The notes beneath the pieces were generated by a model. The model was not told where the DNA came from and searched no databases. It worked only from the letters and a program-made list of their open reading frames with translations. The translations under genes were made by a program, and so were the position numbers. From Streptomyces sp. DH24 (GTDB lineage Bacteria; Actinomycetota; Actinomycetes; Streptomycetales; Streptomycetaceae), in NCBI RefSeq assembly GCF_029813775.1, contig NZ_JARVKW010000012.1:107598-171597 (forward strand): a stretch of 64,000 bases of DNA, written 5' to 3'. Positions 42,740 to 52,431 of this stretch are shown here, piece by piece (the first letter of the stretch is position 1; each line of letters opens with the position of its first letter).

Positions 42740-43644
42740 CGTGCTCCCTCTGCGCCGTGCACGGCGGCTGCGCCCGGCGCGGTGCGCGCCTCGGTCACGG
42801 CGTGTGCGACGCGTACGGCGTCGGCGGTGGCGCGGACCTCGTGGACTCGTACGGCCCAGGCGCCGGCGTGCGCCGCGAGGGCGGAGACGGCGGCGGTGGC
42901 CGCGTCGCGCTCCCGGGCGGGCGGCGGGGCGCCGTCGGGTCCGGCGAGGACGCGGCCGAGGAACCGCTTGCGGGAGGCGGCGACCAGCAGGGGGTGGCCG
43001 AGGCCGAGCAGGCGGTCGAGGCGGGCGAGGAGGGCGAGGTCGTGGTCGGCGTCCTTGGAGAAGCCGAGGCCGGGGTCGACGACGATGCGGTCCGGGGCGA
43101 TGCCGCCGGCGAGGACGGCCTCCACGCGTGCGTGCAGCTCGTCCACGACCTCGGTGACCACGTCGTCGTAGACGCCGCGGACGTTGCCGCCGTCCAGGAA
43201 GCCGCGCCAGTGCATGACGACGAACGGGGCGCCGGCGGCGGCGACGGTGGGGATCATGGCGGGGTCGGCGAGGCCGCCGCTGACGTCGTTGACGAGGGCG
43301 GCGCCGGCCGCGAGGGCCTGTTCGGCGACGGAGGCGCGCATGGTGTCGACGGAGATGACGATGTCTTCGGAGGCGAGGCCGCGGACGACGGGGATGACGC
43401 GCTTGAGCTCCTCGGCCTCGTCCACGCGGGTGGCGCCGGGGCGGGTGGACTCGCCGCCGACGTCCACGAGGTCGGCGCCCTCGGTGACGAGGGCGAGGCC
43501 GTGCTTGACGGCGGCGGTCGTGTCGAACCAGCGGCCGCCGTCGGAGAAGGAGTCGGGAGTGACGTTCACTACTCCCATGACCGCGCAGCGGTCCCAGTCC
43601 GGGAGGCCCGCCACGCGTCCGCGTCCGCTGCTCTGCTTGCTCAT
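42736..43644 (-). CDS. folP: Dihydropteroate synthase
   Basis: A 302-residue enzyme that condenses the pterin pyrophosphate with p-aminobenzoate; it is the sulfonamide target. GVVNVTPDSFSDGG and DVGGESTRPGA are the family signatures, and DPGLGFSKDADHDL and ASRKRFLG are intact. I chose ATG 43644, with TACGCT six bases upstream and no Shine-Dalgarno, so a leaderless start. It is the first gene of the minus-strand folate unit, overlapping the NTF2-like gene. Confidence 0.95.
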   Translation of the reverse strand: MSKQSSGRGRVAGLPDWDRCAVMGVVNVTPDSFSDGGRWFDTTAAVKHGLALVTEGADLVDVGGESTRPGATRVDEAEELKRVIPVVRGLASEDIVISVDTMRASVAEQALAAGAALVNDVSGGLADPAMIPTVAAAGAPFVVMHWRGFLDGGNVRGVYDDVVTEVVDELHARVEAVLAGGIAPDRIVVDPGLGFSKDADHDLALLARLDRLLGLGHPLLVAASRKRFLGRVLAGPDGAPPPARERDAATAAVSALAAHAGAWAVRVHEVRATADAVRVAHAVTEARTAPGAAAVHGAEGAR

Positions 43645-43656
43645 GTGTTCAGCGTA
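43645..43656 (-). promoter_or_regulatory. -10 box for leaderless folP
   Basis: On the minus strand TACGCT (complement of 43651-43656) is followed by six bases and the folP ATG. No Shine-Dalgarno is present. Confidence 0.5.
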
Positions 43657-43751
43657 GGCCTGTGGGCGGGGGGTGGGTGATGCGGCCCGGGCGGGAGCCC
43701 CGAGGTGGGGGGTGGGCTTCCGCCCGGGCCTGTCTGTGGGGCCCGTCGGCG

Positions 43752-45233
43752 TCACGGGGGTGTGGCCGCGCACGCGCGCGTGACGCCGAGCGCGGGCTGG
43801 AGGGCGGTGGCGGCGGTGGCGGTGATGAGTCCGTTCCTGGCGGGAGCGCCGAGGGGGCCGCGGGGCACGGCGAAGCGGCGCTCGCTGCCGGTGCCGGTGC
43901 CGGCGCCCGTGCCCATGCCCGTGCGGATGCCCGTGCCGGTCCGGCGACGCGTGCCGGTGCCGCGACGCCTTTCGGAGGCACGACGCGGGCCGGCTGTGCT
44001 GCGGATGCGGTCCGGTGCGGCTTCGCCGAGGTCGCCAAGGTCGCCAAGGCCACGGACGCGTCGTACGCCGGTTTTCCGACTGGCGCGCTCGACGCGCTCG
44101 ATGCGCTCGACCGTCCGGCGCACGGTGCGCGTCGCGCGGCCGGTGAGGAAGGAACCCCCGGCGTCCACCACCGCCGCGTCGCCCGCTCCGAGGGGGGCGA
44201 TGCCGGTCTCGCGGGTCCACACCCGGCCGCCGGTCTCGGAGCAGCCCGTGACGGCGGGGGTCCAGGAGTGGGCGCGGGCCTCGTCCATGAAGCGTTCGAT
44301 GGCGCCGGGCCAGGCCGCGACGTCGCCGACGGGGTCGCCGCCGGCGAGCATGACGCCGGAGACGACGCGGTACGTGACGGCGGCCCTGCCGCTGGGGGAG
44401 AAGACGACGGCGCTGTCACGGCCCGGCGCGAAGCGGCCGGGGTTGGCACGGCCGCCGTGTCCGGCGAGCAGGACGCGCAGGCGGGCCTCGTCCTCCGGGG
44501 TGGGACGGGCGACGGAGCGTGCGGGGCGCAGGGCCAGGTAGCCGGTGGTGAGGGCGGTGAGCAGGCCGAGGGCGCCCAGGGAGAAGGCGACGGTCCAGGC
44601 CGTGCGGCCGTGGTAGGCGACGGGGCCTTCGAGGCCGCAGAGGCCGTAGAGGACGTGGGTGAGGCGGTCGGCGAGGCTGGGGGAGCCGACCGTGCGGCCG
44701 GGATGGGCGCTGACGACGACCAGGCCGAGGAGGAGCGAACCGGCGCCCATCAGGACGAAGTTGGCGAGAGCGCGCCAGCGGCCGCGCGGGTCGGGCGGGG
44801 CGGCGAACCGGCGGCGGTGCCGCAGCAGGGGGACGAGCGGGGCCAGGGAGACCAGGAGGCCCCCGACGGAGTGCTGGTGGGCGAACTGGGCGACGGCGCC
44901 TGCCGGGAGGAGCGCGACCGCCGCGCGCCACGCGCGCCGCTGACCGCGTTCGAGGCCGGGTGCGAGCAGGATCAGCAGGACGCCGACGCCGAGGGAGAGC
45001 GCGGCGGCCAACGGGCCGAGCACGCCCGGCAGTAACGCGGTGAGGGCGTGCACGCGGCTGTGCCCGATGTGCGGGAGGGCGCCGGCGACGATGTCCACGA
45101 GTCCTGCCAGGGCGCAGGCTCTGGCGGCGTGGACGGGCAGGGCCTCGGGGCGGGGGCCGCGCAGGGCGCGCGGCAGCCGCCGTGGCCGGGGCGGAACCCC
45201 GCTCGGCATTTCCACATCGGTCCTGTCAGCCAT
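43752..45233 (-). CDS. DUF2156/MprF-like membrane protein, apparently truncated at the C-terminus
   Basis: A 493-residue protein. The first 240 or so residues hold about six transmembrane segments, followed by the start of a cytoplasmic DUF2156 acyltransferase domain (SVARPTPEDEARLRVLLAGHGG, VTYRVVSGVMLAGGDPVGD, and a shrunken VRRTVERIERVERASRKTGVRRVR). Full-length homologues (aminoacyl-phosphatidylglycerol synthase-like) are about 590 residues. The usual second half of the acyltransferase is replaced by a low-complexity Arg/Gly/Thr run (RRRGTGTRRRTGTGIRTG) and an unrelated tail. It may be inactive or decaying. ATG 45233 is the start, without a strong ribosome site. Confidence 0.65.
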   Translation of the reverse strand: MADRTDVEMPSGVPPRPRRLPRALRGPRPEALPVHAARACALAGLVDIVAGALPHIGHSRVHALTALLPGVLGPLAAALSLGVGVLLILLAPGLERGQRRAWRAAVALLPAGAVAQFAHQHSVGGLLVSLAPLVPLLRHRRRFAAPPDPRGRWRALANFVLMGAGSLLLGLVVVSAHPGRTVGSPSLADRLTHVLYGLCGLEGPVAYHGRTAWTVAFSLGALGLLTALTTGYLALRPARSVARPTPEDEARLRVLLAGHGGRANPGRFAPGRDSAVVFSPSGRAAVTYRVVSGVMLAGGDPVGDVAAWPGAIERFMDEARAHSWTPAVTGCSETGGRVWTRETGIAPLGAGDAAVVDAGGSFLTGRATRTVRRTVERIERVERASRKTGVRRVRGLGDLGDLGEAAPDRIRSTAGPRRASERRRGTGTRRRTGTGIRTGMGTGAGTGTGSERRFAVPRGPLGAPARNGLITATAATALQPALGVTRACAATPP

Positions 45234-45572
45234 CGCATCCCGTGGTTCCGCGAGAGATCCTGGACCCGGTGCCGATCAGGGCATCCGGCGACATTGCGCC
45301 CTCTAGGACGGAGTCTTGGCGGAGGAGGTTCACTCACTTTCCCCGGACGTTTGTGAAGGCCGGGCAACGCGGTGGGCGCGGCGAGCGGGTGACGCCGCGC
45401 CGACGGCGCTGCCTGCTGCGGCACCGGCCCGTGGCCGTGCCGGGCGTCTCCGAAAGGAGCGGGCGATAAACGATCTTGGCGGAATTCCTGATTGCCCGTG
45501 AGGCCTTCGGTATGGCTTTGTTTTTACGGCCCGGGGCGCCAAGAATCGCCTACGCGCGGTAAGTTTCTGGCC
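45234..45572. other. Divergent intergenic region, no gene seen
   Basis: These 339 bases separate the DUF2156-like gene from a coiled-coil membrane protein. The right end is relatively AT-rich (GTTTTTACGG at about 45519-45528) and likely holds the promoter of the right-hand gene. No firm hexamers or hairpins stand out. Confidence 0.4.
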
Positions 45573-46823
45573 ATGCCACGTGGACGTCATCGCCATTCCC
45601 CGCCCTTGCACAGGCTGCTGCCCCCGTCGGCGATCGCAGGCGTCTCCGTCGTCTGCGCGCTGGGACCCTGGGTGTTCTCGGAAGCCGCGGTGCTGCGCGG
45701 CCTGGCCGCCGCCGCAGCGGTGACCGCGGTCGCCGGCGCCGTCGTCATGCGCCGCTGGGACATCCAGGCGGGCAAGCAGGTCGCCGACCTCACGCGCGCG
45801 CGTGCGAGCGACGAGTGGCGGCACGAGGAACGCGTCGCGGAGCTGGAGACCGACCTCGACGAGTCGCGGGAACTGCGCGGCAAGCTGGAGCAGAAACTGC
45901 GGGCCAAGCGGGCGGAGCTGGCGGCCTTGCGCAACGAGCACGCGGCGCTGCTGCGGCGGTACGCCACGGCGGAGACCGAGCGGGCGAGCGCCCTGGAGGG
46001 CCGCCGCCTGCTGGAGATCGAGGCGGCGACGCCGGCCCGTGCGCTGCCCCCGGCCCCCGTCCCGGCGCAGGCGGCACCGCCGGCCCAGGGGAACGGGCGC
46101 GAAGTCGCGGATGCCGGGGCCGGGGAGACGCCGGCCGTCCCCCGGGTGTTCTCGCCGGAGGGTGCCCAGCTGTTCCTGCGGGCGCGGGCGGCGCTGGCCA
46201 GGTTCGACTCGGGCAAGTCCGACGGGGACACGTCCGAGGGGCCCGAGGGCCCGGACGGGCTCGACCCGGACACGTCGGAAGGCCAGGCGGCGCATCCGAA
46301 CGGGGGCGGGGACGACGACGGGTCGCCGAAGGGCGGCGGCGGTGCGCCCAAGGGCCGTCAGGCCGGGGCGGACGCCGGGGCGGGCGCCGCCGGCGACGGC
46401 ACCGCGCGGGAGGACGCAGCGCAGGGGAAGCCCGAGGCGTCCGACGCGCACGAGCACGCGACCGCCCACTCCGCGGCCCCGCGGTCGCAGGGCGCGCAGG
46501 GATCCGGCCACTTCGCGGTGCCGACCGCGGTGGCCGTCGTGCCCCAGGCGCCGGTGCGGCGTCCGTCGGCCGAGGGCGGGTTCGACTTCTTCGGCACGAA
46601 GCAGCGGACGCCGGCGCGGGGCAGCGCCCTGGACGCCGTGCAGAACGAGGACCTCGCCGACGTGGTCGGTCAGGAGGCCCTCGCCCTGCACAAGGCGGAG
46701 ACGGAGGCCGCCTTCAAGCCGGCCGACGCCGAGTCCCGGGAGAACCTCCAGGTGATCGACCTGACGGCCCACGACGAGACCGAACAGATCGACGTACAGG
46801 ATCTGCGCAGCGCGGCGTCCTGA
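45573..46823 (+). CDS. Membrane-anchored coiled-coil protein, unknown
   Basis: A 416-residue protein with two N-terminal hydrophobic segments (IAGVSVVCALGPWVFS and RGLAAAAAVTAVAGAVVM). A coiled coil follows at about residues 75-150 (RVAELETDLDESRELRGKLE, KRAELAALRNEHAALLRRY), and then about 200 residues of Gly/Ala/Asp/Pro-rich disorder. A short conserved-looking end follows (GGFDFFGTKQ, LQVIDLTAHDETEQIDV). I recognise no enzyme family. The architecture recalls cell-envelope or division scaffold proteins, but that is only an impression. ATG 45573 has a poor ribosome site. Confidence 0.65.
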   Translation: MPRGRHRHSPPLHRLLPPSAIAGVSVVCALGPWVFSEAAVLRGLAAAAAVTAVAGAVVMRRWDIQAGKQVADLTRARASDEWRHEERVAELETDLDESRELRGKLEQKLRAKRAELAALRNEHAALLRRYATAETERASALEGRRLLEIEAATPARALPPAPVPAQAAPPAQGNGREVADAGAGETPAVPRVFSPEGAQLFLRARAALARFDSGKSDGDTSEGPEGPDGLDPDTSEGQAAHPNGGGDDDGSPKGGGGAPKGRQAGADAGAGAAGDGTAREDAAQGKPEASDAHEHATAHSAAPRSQGAQGSGHFAVPTAVAVVPQAPVRRPSAEGGFDFFGTKQRTPARGSALDAVQNEDLADVVGQEALALHKAETEAAFKPADAESRENLQVIDLTAHDETEQIDVQDLRSAAS

Positions 46824-46940
46824 CGGCGGCCGGACGGCCGGGGACGGGCTCGAAGGCGAACGCGGGGCAGGCGGAGCACGCCGCCCCGCGTTCGTGCTGT
46901 CCGGACCCGGGCGCGCGCCGCCCGGGTCCCGCTCACACGG

Positions 46941-48302
46941 TCACGCGTCCGGCGCTGACGCCATCCACCGGTCCGGGCGGGCGTCCCTGCGGCCGGTGCG
47001 GGAGCGTTCGGCCTGGGCGCGCAGGAGGTCCGCGGCCTCGTCGGCGTCTCTCAGACGGGCCGTCACCGTCTTGTTGGCGCCGGTGTCCACGTGCACGTTC
47101 GCGACCCGGCACAGCCGCTCCCACGGCCCCTGCGTGAGCCGTACGCTCTGCACCTTCGCGTGCGGGACCAGTGCGAGGCTGCGCCGCAGCAGCCCGGAGC
47201 GGGCCGCGAACACCGCGTCGGAGACGGCGAGTCCGTAGCCCCGCCACCACACCGGCACGCACCGCGCGGCACGGCGCGGCGGCCGGGACAGCTCCGCGCG
47301 CGGCGGCACCGTCACGCCGGGCAGCACGCGCGCGACGATCGCCCCGGCCGCCTCGCGCGGAGCGACCGGCACCAGCACGGAGTTGGACGACCCGGCCACG
47401 TCCAGCTCGACGCGCACCCAGTCGCGCCGCCGCCACAGCAGCGGCTGCACGATCCGCACCGTCTGCACCCGGCCCGGCGGCACCGTCTCGTGGGCGCGGT
47501 CCAGCAGCCCGTGGTCGAGACGCAGCCCGTCGGGGGACTCGCCCACCGTCCAGTCGTACTCGCCGACGAAGCGGCCCACGCTGCTCGCGCCCGCCGCGCC
47601 GAGCAGGGGCACGGCGGTCGCGAGGACCGTCCACACGCTGTGCGTGAACAGCCACAGCACCGGCGGTACGACGAGCGCGGCGGTCAGCGTGCCCCAGGTC
47701 GCGCCGGTCAGCAGCAGCGAGACGGCGAGCACGCCCGCCGGCACGCGCAGCAGCTCGCGGGAGGGCGCCTCGCCGACCTCGTGCGCGGTCTCGGGGGCGA
47801 AACCGGCCGCACGCGCGAGGAGTTCGGCGCGCAGCGCGCGTGCCTCGCCGGCGCCCAGGAAGGCCAGTTCGTCCTTCTTGTCCGTGCCGATGACCTCGAG
47901 CCGGAGTTTCGCGACGCCGGCGACGCGGGCGAGCAGCGGCTGGGTGACGTCGATGGCCTGGATGCGCTCCAGCCGGATGTGCGCGGTGCGCCGGAACAGC
48001 AGGCCGGTGCGGATGCGCAGTTCGGTGTCGGTCACCGCGAAGTGCGTGAACCACCAGGTCATGAAGCCGTACAGGGCGGCGGCCGGGAGGAGCACGGCGA
48101 GACCGACGAGAAGGGTGCCGGTGGTCAGCCTGGTGAGCTGGCGCTGCGCCTGGTCCGGGTCGTGGACGGCCCACCCGGCGACGACGGCGATCGGTGCCCA
48201 GGCCCGCCTGAGCGGCGTGACGGGGTGCAGCCGCCGCTCGGTGACCCCGTCGCCGGGGAGCGGGGCCGCGGGGGCCTTCCCGTCCTCGTCCGGCGTCGTC
48301 AC
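46941..48302 (-). CDS. PH-domain (YdbT/DUF304-type) membrane protein
   Basis: A 453-residue membrane protein with repeated bacterial PH (bPH2, DUF304) domains separated by pairs of transmembrane segments. Signatures include FTHFAVTDTELRIRTGLLFRR with IRLERIQAIDVTQPLLAR, later LDHGLLDRAHETVPPGRVQTVRI, and finally AVSDAVFAARSGLLRRSLAL. It corresponds to B. subtilis YdbT, which with YdbS is linked to resistance to certain antimicrobial peptides. GTG 48302 overlaps the stop of the upstream partner by 4 bases (GTGA), so the two form a unit. Confidence 0.85.
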   Translation of the reverse strand: MTTPDEDGKAPAAPLPGDGVTERRLHPVTPLRRAWAPIAVVAGWAVHDPDQAQRQLTRLTTGTLLVGLAVLLPAAALYGFMTWWFTHFAVTDTELRIRTGLLFRRTAHIRLERIQAIDVTQPLLARVAGVAKLRLEVIGTDKKDELAFLGAGEARALRAELLARAAGFAPETAHEVGEAPSRELLRVPAGVLAVSLLLTGATWGTLTAALVVPPVLWLFTHSVWTVLATAVPLLGAAGASSVGRFVGEYDWTVGESPDGLRLDHGLLDRAHETVPPGRVQTVRIVQPLLWRRRDWVRVELDVAGSSNSVLVPVAPREAAGAIVARVLPGVTVPPRAELSRPPRRAARCVPVWWRGYGLAVSDAVFAARSGLLRRSLALVPHAKVQSVRLTQGPWERLCRVANVHVDTGANKTVTARLRDADEAADLLRAQAERSRTGRRDARPDRWMASAPDA

Positions 48303-48829
48303 AGCCCCGCCGATCGGGCCTCGCCCAGTTCGGTGAGGCGGTCGCGCAGGCGTTCCGCCTCGGCGGGGTCCAGGCCCGGGATGGTCGCGTCGGTGGCCGC
48401 GGCGGCCGTGTGCAGCTGTACGCCGGCCAGCCCGAAGTGCCGCTCGACCGGCCCGGACGTCACCTCCACGAGCTGCATGCGCCCGTACGGCACGACCGTC
48501 TCCTGACGCCACAGCACGCCCCGGCTGATCAGCAGGTCGTCGGCGCGTTCGGCGTACCGCCAGGAGCGCCAGTTGCGGCCGAGCATCACCCAGCCCCACG
48601 CCAGCACCGCCAGCGGCAGCAGCGCGCACGCCGCCCAGCCGGGCCCGGCGAGCAGTCCCGGCAGCAGCCCGGCGGCCAGCGCCAGCAGTCCCAGCCACAC
48701 CACCAGCAGCAACCGCCGCATCCGCAGCAGGTCGCGCGGCAGTCCGGTCCACACCGGCTCGCCGTCAGCCGTGGCCGTGGCCTCCGTCGCACCCGGATGC
48801 CCGGCGCGGTCCGTGCTCCCCGTCTCCAT
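48299..48829 (-). CDS. PH-domain (YdbS-type) membrane protein
   Basis: A 176-residue protein with two transmembrane segments ([20 protein letters not shown] and an adjacent one), then one bPH2 domain ([40 protein letters not shown]). It is the YdbS-like partner of the following gene, with overlapping stop and start. ATG 48829 is leaderless by layout (TACGCT six bases upstream). It is divergent from nuoD2. Confidence 0.85.
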   Translation of the reverse strand: METGSTDRAGHPGATEATATADGEPVWTGLPRDLLRMRRLLLVVWLGLLALAAGLLPGLLAGPGWAACALLPLAVLAWGWVMLGRNWRSWRYAERADDLLISRGVLWRQETVVPYGRMQLVEVTSGPVERHFGLAGVQLHTAAAATDATIPGLDPAEAERLRDRLTELGEARSAGL

Positions 48830-48841
48830 GAGGCCAGCGTA
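48830..48841 (-). promoter_or_regulatory. -10 box for leaderless PH-domain gene
   Basis: On the minus strand TACGCT (complement of 48836-48841) is followed by six bases and ATG 48829. No Shine-Dalgarno is seen. The same hexamer and spacing occur at folP. Confidence 0.5.
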
Positions 48842-48860
48842 CGTAGGAGAGACTGTGTTC

Positions 48861-50012
48861 ATGACTCCTACGACGGAGACCATGGTCGGTATCGGCGGCG
48901 CCGCGGAGAGCACCGACATGGTGCTGAACATCGGGCCCCAGCACCCGTCCACGCACGGTGTGCTGCGGCTGCGGCTGGTCCTGGACGGCGAGCGGATCAC
49001 GAGCGCCGAGCCGGTGATCGGCTACATGCACCGAGGCGCGGAGAAGCTGTTCGAGGCGCGCGACTACCGCCAGATCATCATGCTCGCCAACCGCCACGAC
49101 TGGCTGTCGGCGTTCTCCAACGAGCTCGGCGTGGTCCTCGCCGTGGAGCGCATGCTCGGCATGGAGGTTCCCGAGCGCGCGGTGTGGACGCGCACCCTGC
49201 TCGCCGAGCTGAACCGCATGCTTAACCACCTGATGTTCCTCGGCTCGTACCCGCTGGAGCTCGGCGGGATCACGCCGGTGTTCTACGCCTTCCAGGAGCG
49301 CGAGACCCTCCAGAACGTGATGGAGGAGGTCTCCGGCGGGCGCATGCACTACATGTTCAACCGGGTCGGCGGCCTGAAGGAGGACCTGCCGGCGGGCTGG
49401 ACCGCACGCGCGCGTGCCGCCGTCGCCGCCGTGCGCTCACGCATGGACCGCTTCGACGACCTGGTCCTCGGCAACGAGATCTTCCGCGGCCGCACGCGCG
49501 ACGTGGGCGTCCTGTCGCCGGAGGCGGTGCACGCGTACGGGGTCAGCGGGCCGATCGGGCGGGCGTCCGGCGTCGACTTCGACCTGCGCCGCGACGAGCC
49601 GTACCTGGCGTACGGCGAGCTCCAGGACGTCCTGAGGGTCGTGACCCGGCAGGAGGGCGACTGCCTGGCCCGCTTCGAGTGCCTGCTGGAGCAGACGCAC
49701 AACTCCCTGGACCTGGCGGACGCCTGCCTGGACCGGATCGCCGACCTGCCGCCCGGGCCGATCAACCAGCGGCTGCCGAAGGTGCTGAAGGCACCCGAGG
49801 GCCACACGTACGCGTGGACCGAGAACCCGCTCGGCATCAACGGCTACTACCTGGTCAGCAAGGGCGAGAAGACGCCGTACCGGCTGAAGCTGCGCTCGGC
49901 GTCGTACAACAACATCCAGGCGCTCATCGAGCTGCTGCCGGGGACGCTGGTCGCGGACATGGTGGCGATCCTGGGGTCAATGTTCTTCGTCGTCGGGGAC
50001 ATCGACAAATAG
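48861..50012 (+). CDS. nuoD2: NADH-quinone oxidoreductase subunit D paralogue (NuoD2)
   Basis: A 383-residue member of the 49-kDa/NuoD family, which in complex I lines the quinone site next to cluster N2. The conserved [13 protein letters not shown] is at about residues 25-37 and HRGAEKLFE at about 57-65. The Arg near N2 is at about residue 78 ([10 protein letters not shown]), and the C-terminal [13 protein letters not shown] and [12 protein letters not shown] are present. No other nuo gene lies nearby, so it is an orphan copy; whether it joins complex I or another reductase is unknown. ATG 48861 has AGGAGA upstream. It overlaps the facing methyltransferase gene tail-to-tail by 36 bases. Confidence 0.93.
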   Translation: MTPTTETMVGIGGAAESTDMVLNIGPQHPSTHGVLRLRLVLDGERITSAEPVIGYMHRGAEKLFEARDYRQIIMLANRHDWLSAFSNELGVVLAVERMLGMEVPERAVWTRTLLAELNRMLNHLMFLGSYPLELGGITPVFYAFQERETLQNVMEEVSGGRMHYMFNRVGGLKEDLPAGWTARARAAVAAVRSRMDRFDDLVLGNEIFRGRTRDVGVLSPEAVHAYGVSGPIGRASGVDFDLRRDEPYLAYGELQDVLRVVTRQEGDCLARFECLLEQTHNSLDLADACLDRIADLPPGPINQRLPKVLKAPEGHTYAWTENPLGINGYYLVSKGEKTPYRLKLRSASYNNIQALIELLPGTLVADMVAILGSMFFVVGDIDK

Positions 50013-50999
50013 GTCCGCGTCGCCCTCGACGCCCACCGGCTGGAGCAGCCAGCCGAAGCCGCCGAGGCCGCCCTCCGCGGTGAGCTCGGCGGCCTCACCG
50101 GCGCCCGCGAGAGCGCGGACGTACGCGGCCGGGTCCCTGGACGCCAGCGCCAGCGCCGGGCGTGCGCCGGTGACGCCGAGGGCGCGCAGCGCGGTGCGCT
50201 GGGACAGCAGGCGCGCGCCGGGGAGTGCGCAGGCGTCCAGGGCGACGTGCGCGGTGATGTCGCAGGACCCGTCCGGCACGGGCGCCGTCTCGCGCCCCTC
50301 GCGGAAGCCGGTGAGCGTGCCGAACGGCGGGCGGGCGTGCGCCGGGTGCGCGTAGTCGACGGCGACGGCCAGGCCCCGGTCGAGGGTGCCGACCGCCCGG
50401 GCCCAGGCCTCGTCCCTCGGGAGCCCGATCTCGGCCCGCAGTCCCTCCTCGGCCGGCAGCGGCCACCAGCGGGCCAGCCAGTCGGCCTCCGGCCCGGTGA
50501 CCGGCTCCCCGAGCCGTTCGGTGCCGTCCCGGCCGACGAGGACGCGCCGGACGACGCCGGCGGAGTCCACCTCGGCGACGTCCACGGGCACGTTGTCGAG
50601 CCACTCGTTGGCGAACAGCAGGCCCGTGACGCCGTGCGGGGGCTCGGGGAGCCACTCGATCCGGTGGTCGAGCCCGGCGGGCCGGCCGGCGATCTCGACG
50701 GCGTACGCCCGCGTGCGCGCCGCCACGCCGGCGGGCAGCGCCGCGAGGACGCCGGTGACGAGTTCGCCGCGCCCGGCCGCCATGTCGACGAAACCGAGCT
50801 CCCCGGGCCCGCCCAGCGCCTCGTCGACCCGGCACAGCAACCGCGCCACGGCCCCGGCGAACAGCGGCGACGCGTGCACGGACGTCCGGAAGTGCCCGGC
50901 CGGCCCCTCGGGCCTGCGATAGAACCCCGCGGGCCCGTACAGCGCCTCCCGCGCCGCCGCCCGCCAGCCCCGCCACTCGCCCGTCGTCTCCGCTGCCAC
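49977..50999 (-). CDS. MidA/NDUFAF7-type SAM-dependent methyltransferase
   Basis: A 340-residue class I methyltransferase of the Methyltransf_28 (DUF185) family. Its hallmarks are the N-terminal [20 protein letters not shown], motif [12 protein letters not shown] and [12 protein letters not shown]. The eukaryotic relative NDUFAF7/MidA dimethylates one arginine of the NuoD homologue NDUFS2 during complex I assembly. Here the gene overlaps the 3' end of nuoD2, a striking enzyme/substrate proximity. The homologue in this bacterium is presumed, not shown, to modify NuoD. GTG 50999 is the best start, and the ribosome site is unclear. Confidence 0.85.
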   Translation of the reverse strand: MAAETTGEWRGWRAAAREALYGPAGFYRRPEGPAGHFRTSVHASPLFAGAVARLLCRVDEALGGPGELGFVDMAAGRGELVTGVLAALPAGVAARTRAYAVEIAGRPAGLDHRIEWLPEPPHGVTGLLFANEWLDNVPVDVAEVDSAGVVRRVLVGRDGTERLGEPVTGPEADWLARWWPLPAEEGLRAEIGLPRDEAWARAVGTLDRGLAVAVDYAHPAHARPPFGTLTGFREGRETAPVPDGSCDITAHVALDACALPGARLLSQRTALRALGVTGARPALALASRDPAAYVRALAGAGEAAELTAEGGLGGFGWLLQPVGVEGDADLFVDVPDDEEH

Positions 51000-51117
51000 C
51001 GGGCCAGGCTAAGCGCACATGAGCGCGGTCCCTCCACCTTGCGGAGTATGCGGGGCGGGTACGGATCGGCCCTCCGGTTGACTCCTGCACACACCACGCT
51101 TCCCTACGCTGGGTTAC

Positions 51118-52320
51118 GTGCAGCGCCTCTATGACTTCCTCCGCAGGCACCCGACCGGGGTCGACACCTTCTGGGCCGTCGTCCTGCTCGGGATCGCGGT
51201 GGTGTCCGAAAGCCCTCGGCAGGAGGCCAACGGGACCGATGCGCCGATGCTCATCGTCCCGGTCATCCTCCTGTTGTGCCTGGTCATAGCGCTGCGCCGG
51301 CGCATGCCGGAGCGGATGCTGCTGCTCGCGCTCGGGGTGGGGCTCGCGCAGCTGGTGCTGGACGTCGGGACGATGGCCGCCGACTTCGGCATGCTCGTGA
51401 TCATCTACACGGTCGCCGCCGAGGGCGCGCGCTGGGCGTCCCGGCTCGCGCTGGGCGCCGGCCTGTGCGCCGCGTCCGCCGCGCAGCTGCGCTGGCCGAA
51501 CGACTACACGGGCGTCGCGGGCAACATCGCGACGGCCGTGTTCCTCACCGTGCCGTTCGCGCTCGCCTGGGTGCTGGGCGACTCCATCCGCACCCGCCGC
51601 GCCTACTTCGCGCAACTGGAGGAGCGCGCCGCTCGGCTGGAGAAGGAGCGCGAGGCGCAGGCCAAGGTCGCGGTCGCCGCCGAACGCGCCCGGATCGCAC
51701 GCGAGTTGCACGACGTCGTCGCGCACAACGTCTCCGTGATGGTCGTGCAGGCCGACGGCGCCGCCTACGTCCTGGACGCCGCGCCCGACCAGGCGAAGAA
51801 GGCCCTGGAGACCATCTCGTCCACCGGCCGCCAGGCCCTCGCAGAGATGCGCAGGCTGCTCGGGGTGCTGCGCACCGGCGAGCACCAGGAGGCCGGCGAG
51901 TACGTGCCGCAGCCCGACGTCGAGCAGATAGAGGACCTGGTCGAGCAGTGCCGCGGGGCCGGGCTGCCCGTCGACTTCAAGGTCGAGGGCACGCCGCGCC
52001 CGCTGCCCAGCGGCGTCGAGCTCACGGCGTACCGCATCGTGCAGGAGGCGCTGACCAACACCCGCAAGCACGGCGGACCGGACGCGGGCGCCAGCGTGCG
52101 CCTGGTCTACTTCGACGACGGTCTCGGCCTGCTCGTCGAGGACGACGGCAAGGGGGCCCCGCACGAGCTGTACGAGGACGGCGGCCTGGACGGCCGGGGA
52201 CACGGCCTGATCGGCATGCGGGAGCGGGTCGGCATGGTCGGCGGAACCCTGGACGCGGGCCCGCGCCCGGGCGGAGGATTCCGCATCAGCGCGCTGCTCC
52301 CGCTCAAACCCGCGCACTGA
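51118..52320 (+). CDS. Two-component sensor histidine kinase (NarL-type, HisKA_3)
   Basis: A 400-residue kinase. Four to five transmembrane segments fill residues about 15-155, followed by a coiled linker and the HisKA_3 box RIARELHDVVAHNVSVM with His198 as phospho-acceptor. The ATPase domain has TAYRIVQEALTNTRKHG (N-box), VEDDGKG and GHGLIGMRERV. No large extracytoplasmic sensor is present, so it probably senses within the membrane. GTG 51118 follows TACGCT by seven bases with no Shine-Dalgarno, so it is near-leaderless. The partner regulator follows. Confidence 0.93.
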   Translation: MQRLYDFLRRHPTGVDTFWAVVLLGIAVVSESPRQEANGTDAPMLIVPVILLLCLVIALRRRMPERMLLLALGVGLAQLVLDVGTMAADFGMLVIIYTVAAEGARWASRLALGAGLCAASAAQLRWPNDYTGVAGNIATAVFLTVPFALAWVLGDSIRTRRAYFAQLEERAARLEKEREAQAKVAVAAERARIARELHDVVAHNVSVMVVQADGAAYVLDAAPDQAKKALETISSTGRQALAEMRRLLGVLRTGEHQEAGEYVPQPDVEQIEDLVEQCRGAGLPVDFKVEGTPRPLPSGVELTAYRIVQEALTNTRKHGGPDAGASVRLVYFDDGLGLLVEDDGKGAPHELYEDGGLDGRGHGLIGMRERVGMVGGTLDAGPRPGGGFRISALLPLKPAH

Positions 52321-52431
52321 CGTCGACGCACGCCCCCGGTTGACACCTGTCACAACCCCGTCCGGGGCACCGGACGGAACCCCGCCCCGGAAGACCCCGA
52401 GACAGACCGAGAGAGAACGGAAGAGGCCCCG

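Noticed and set aside
42736..44220. A longer FolP of 494 residues
   Set aside because: The extra N-terminal part is Arg/His/Pro-rich and runs antisense-like through the DUF2156 gene end. ATG 43644 has a leaderless -10 and gives the normal length.
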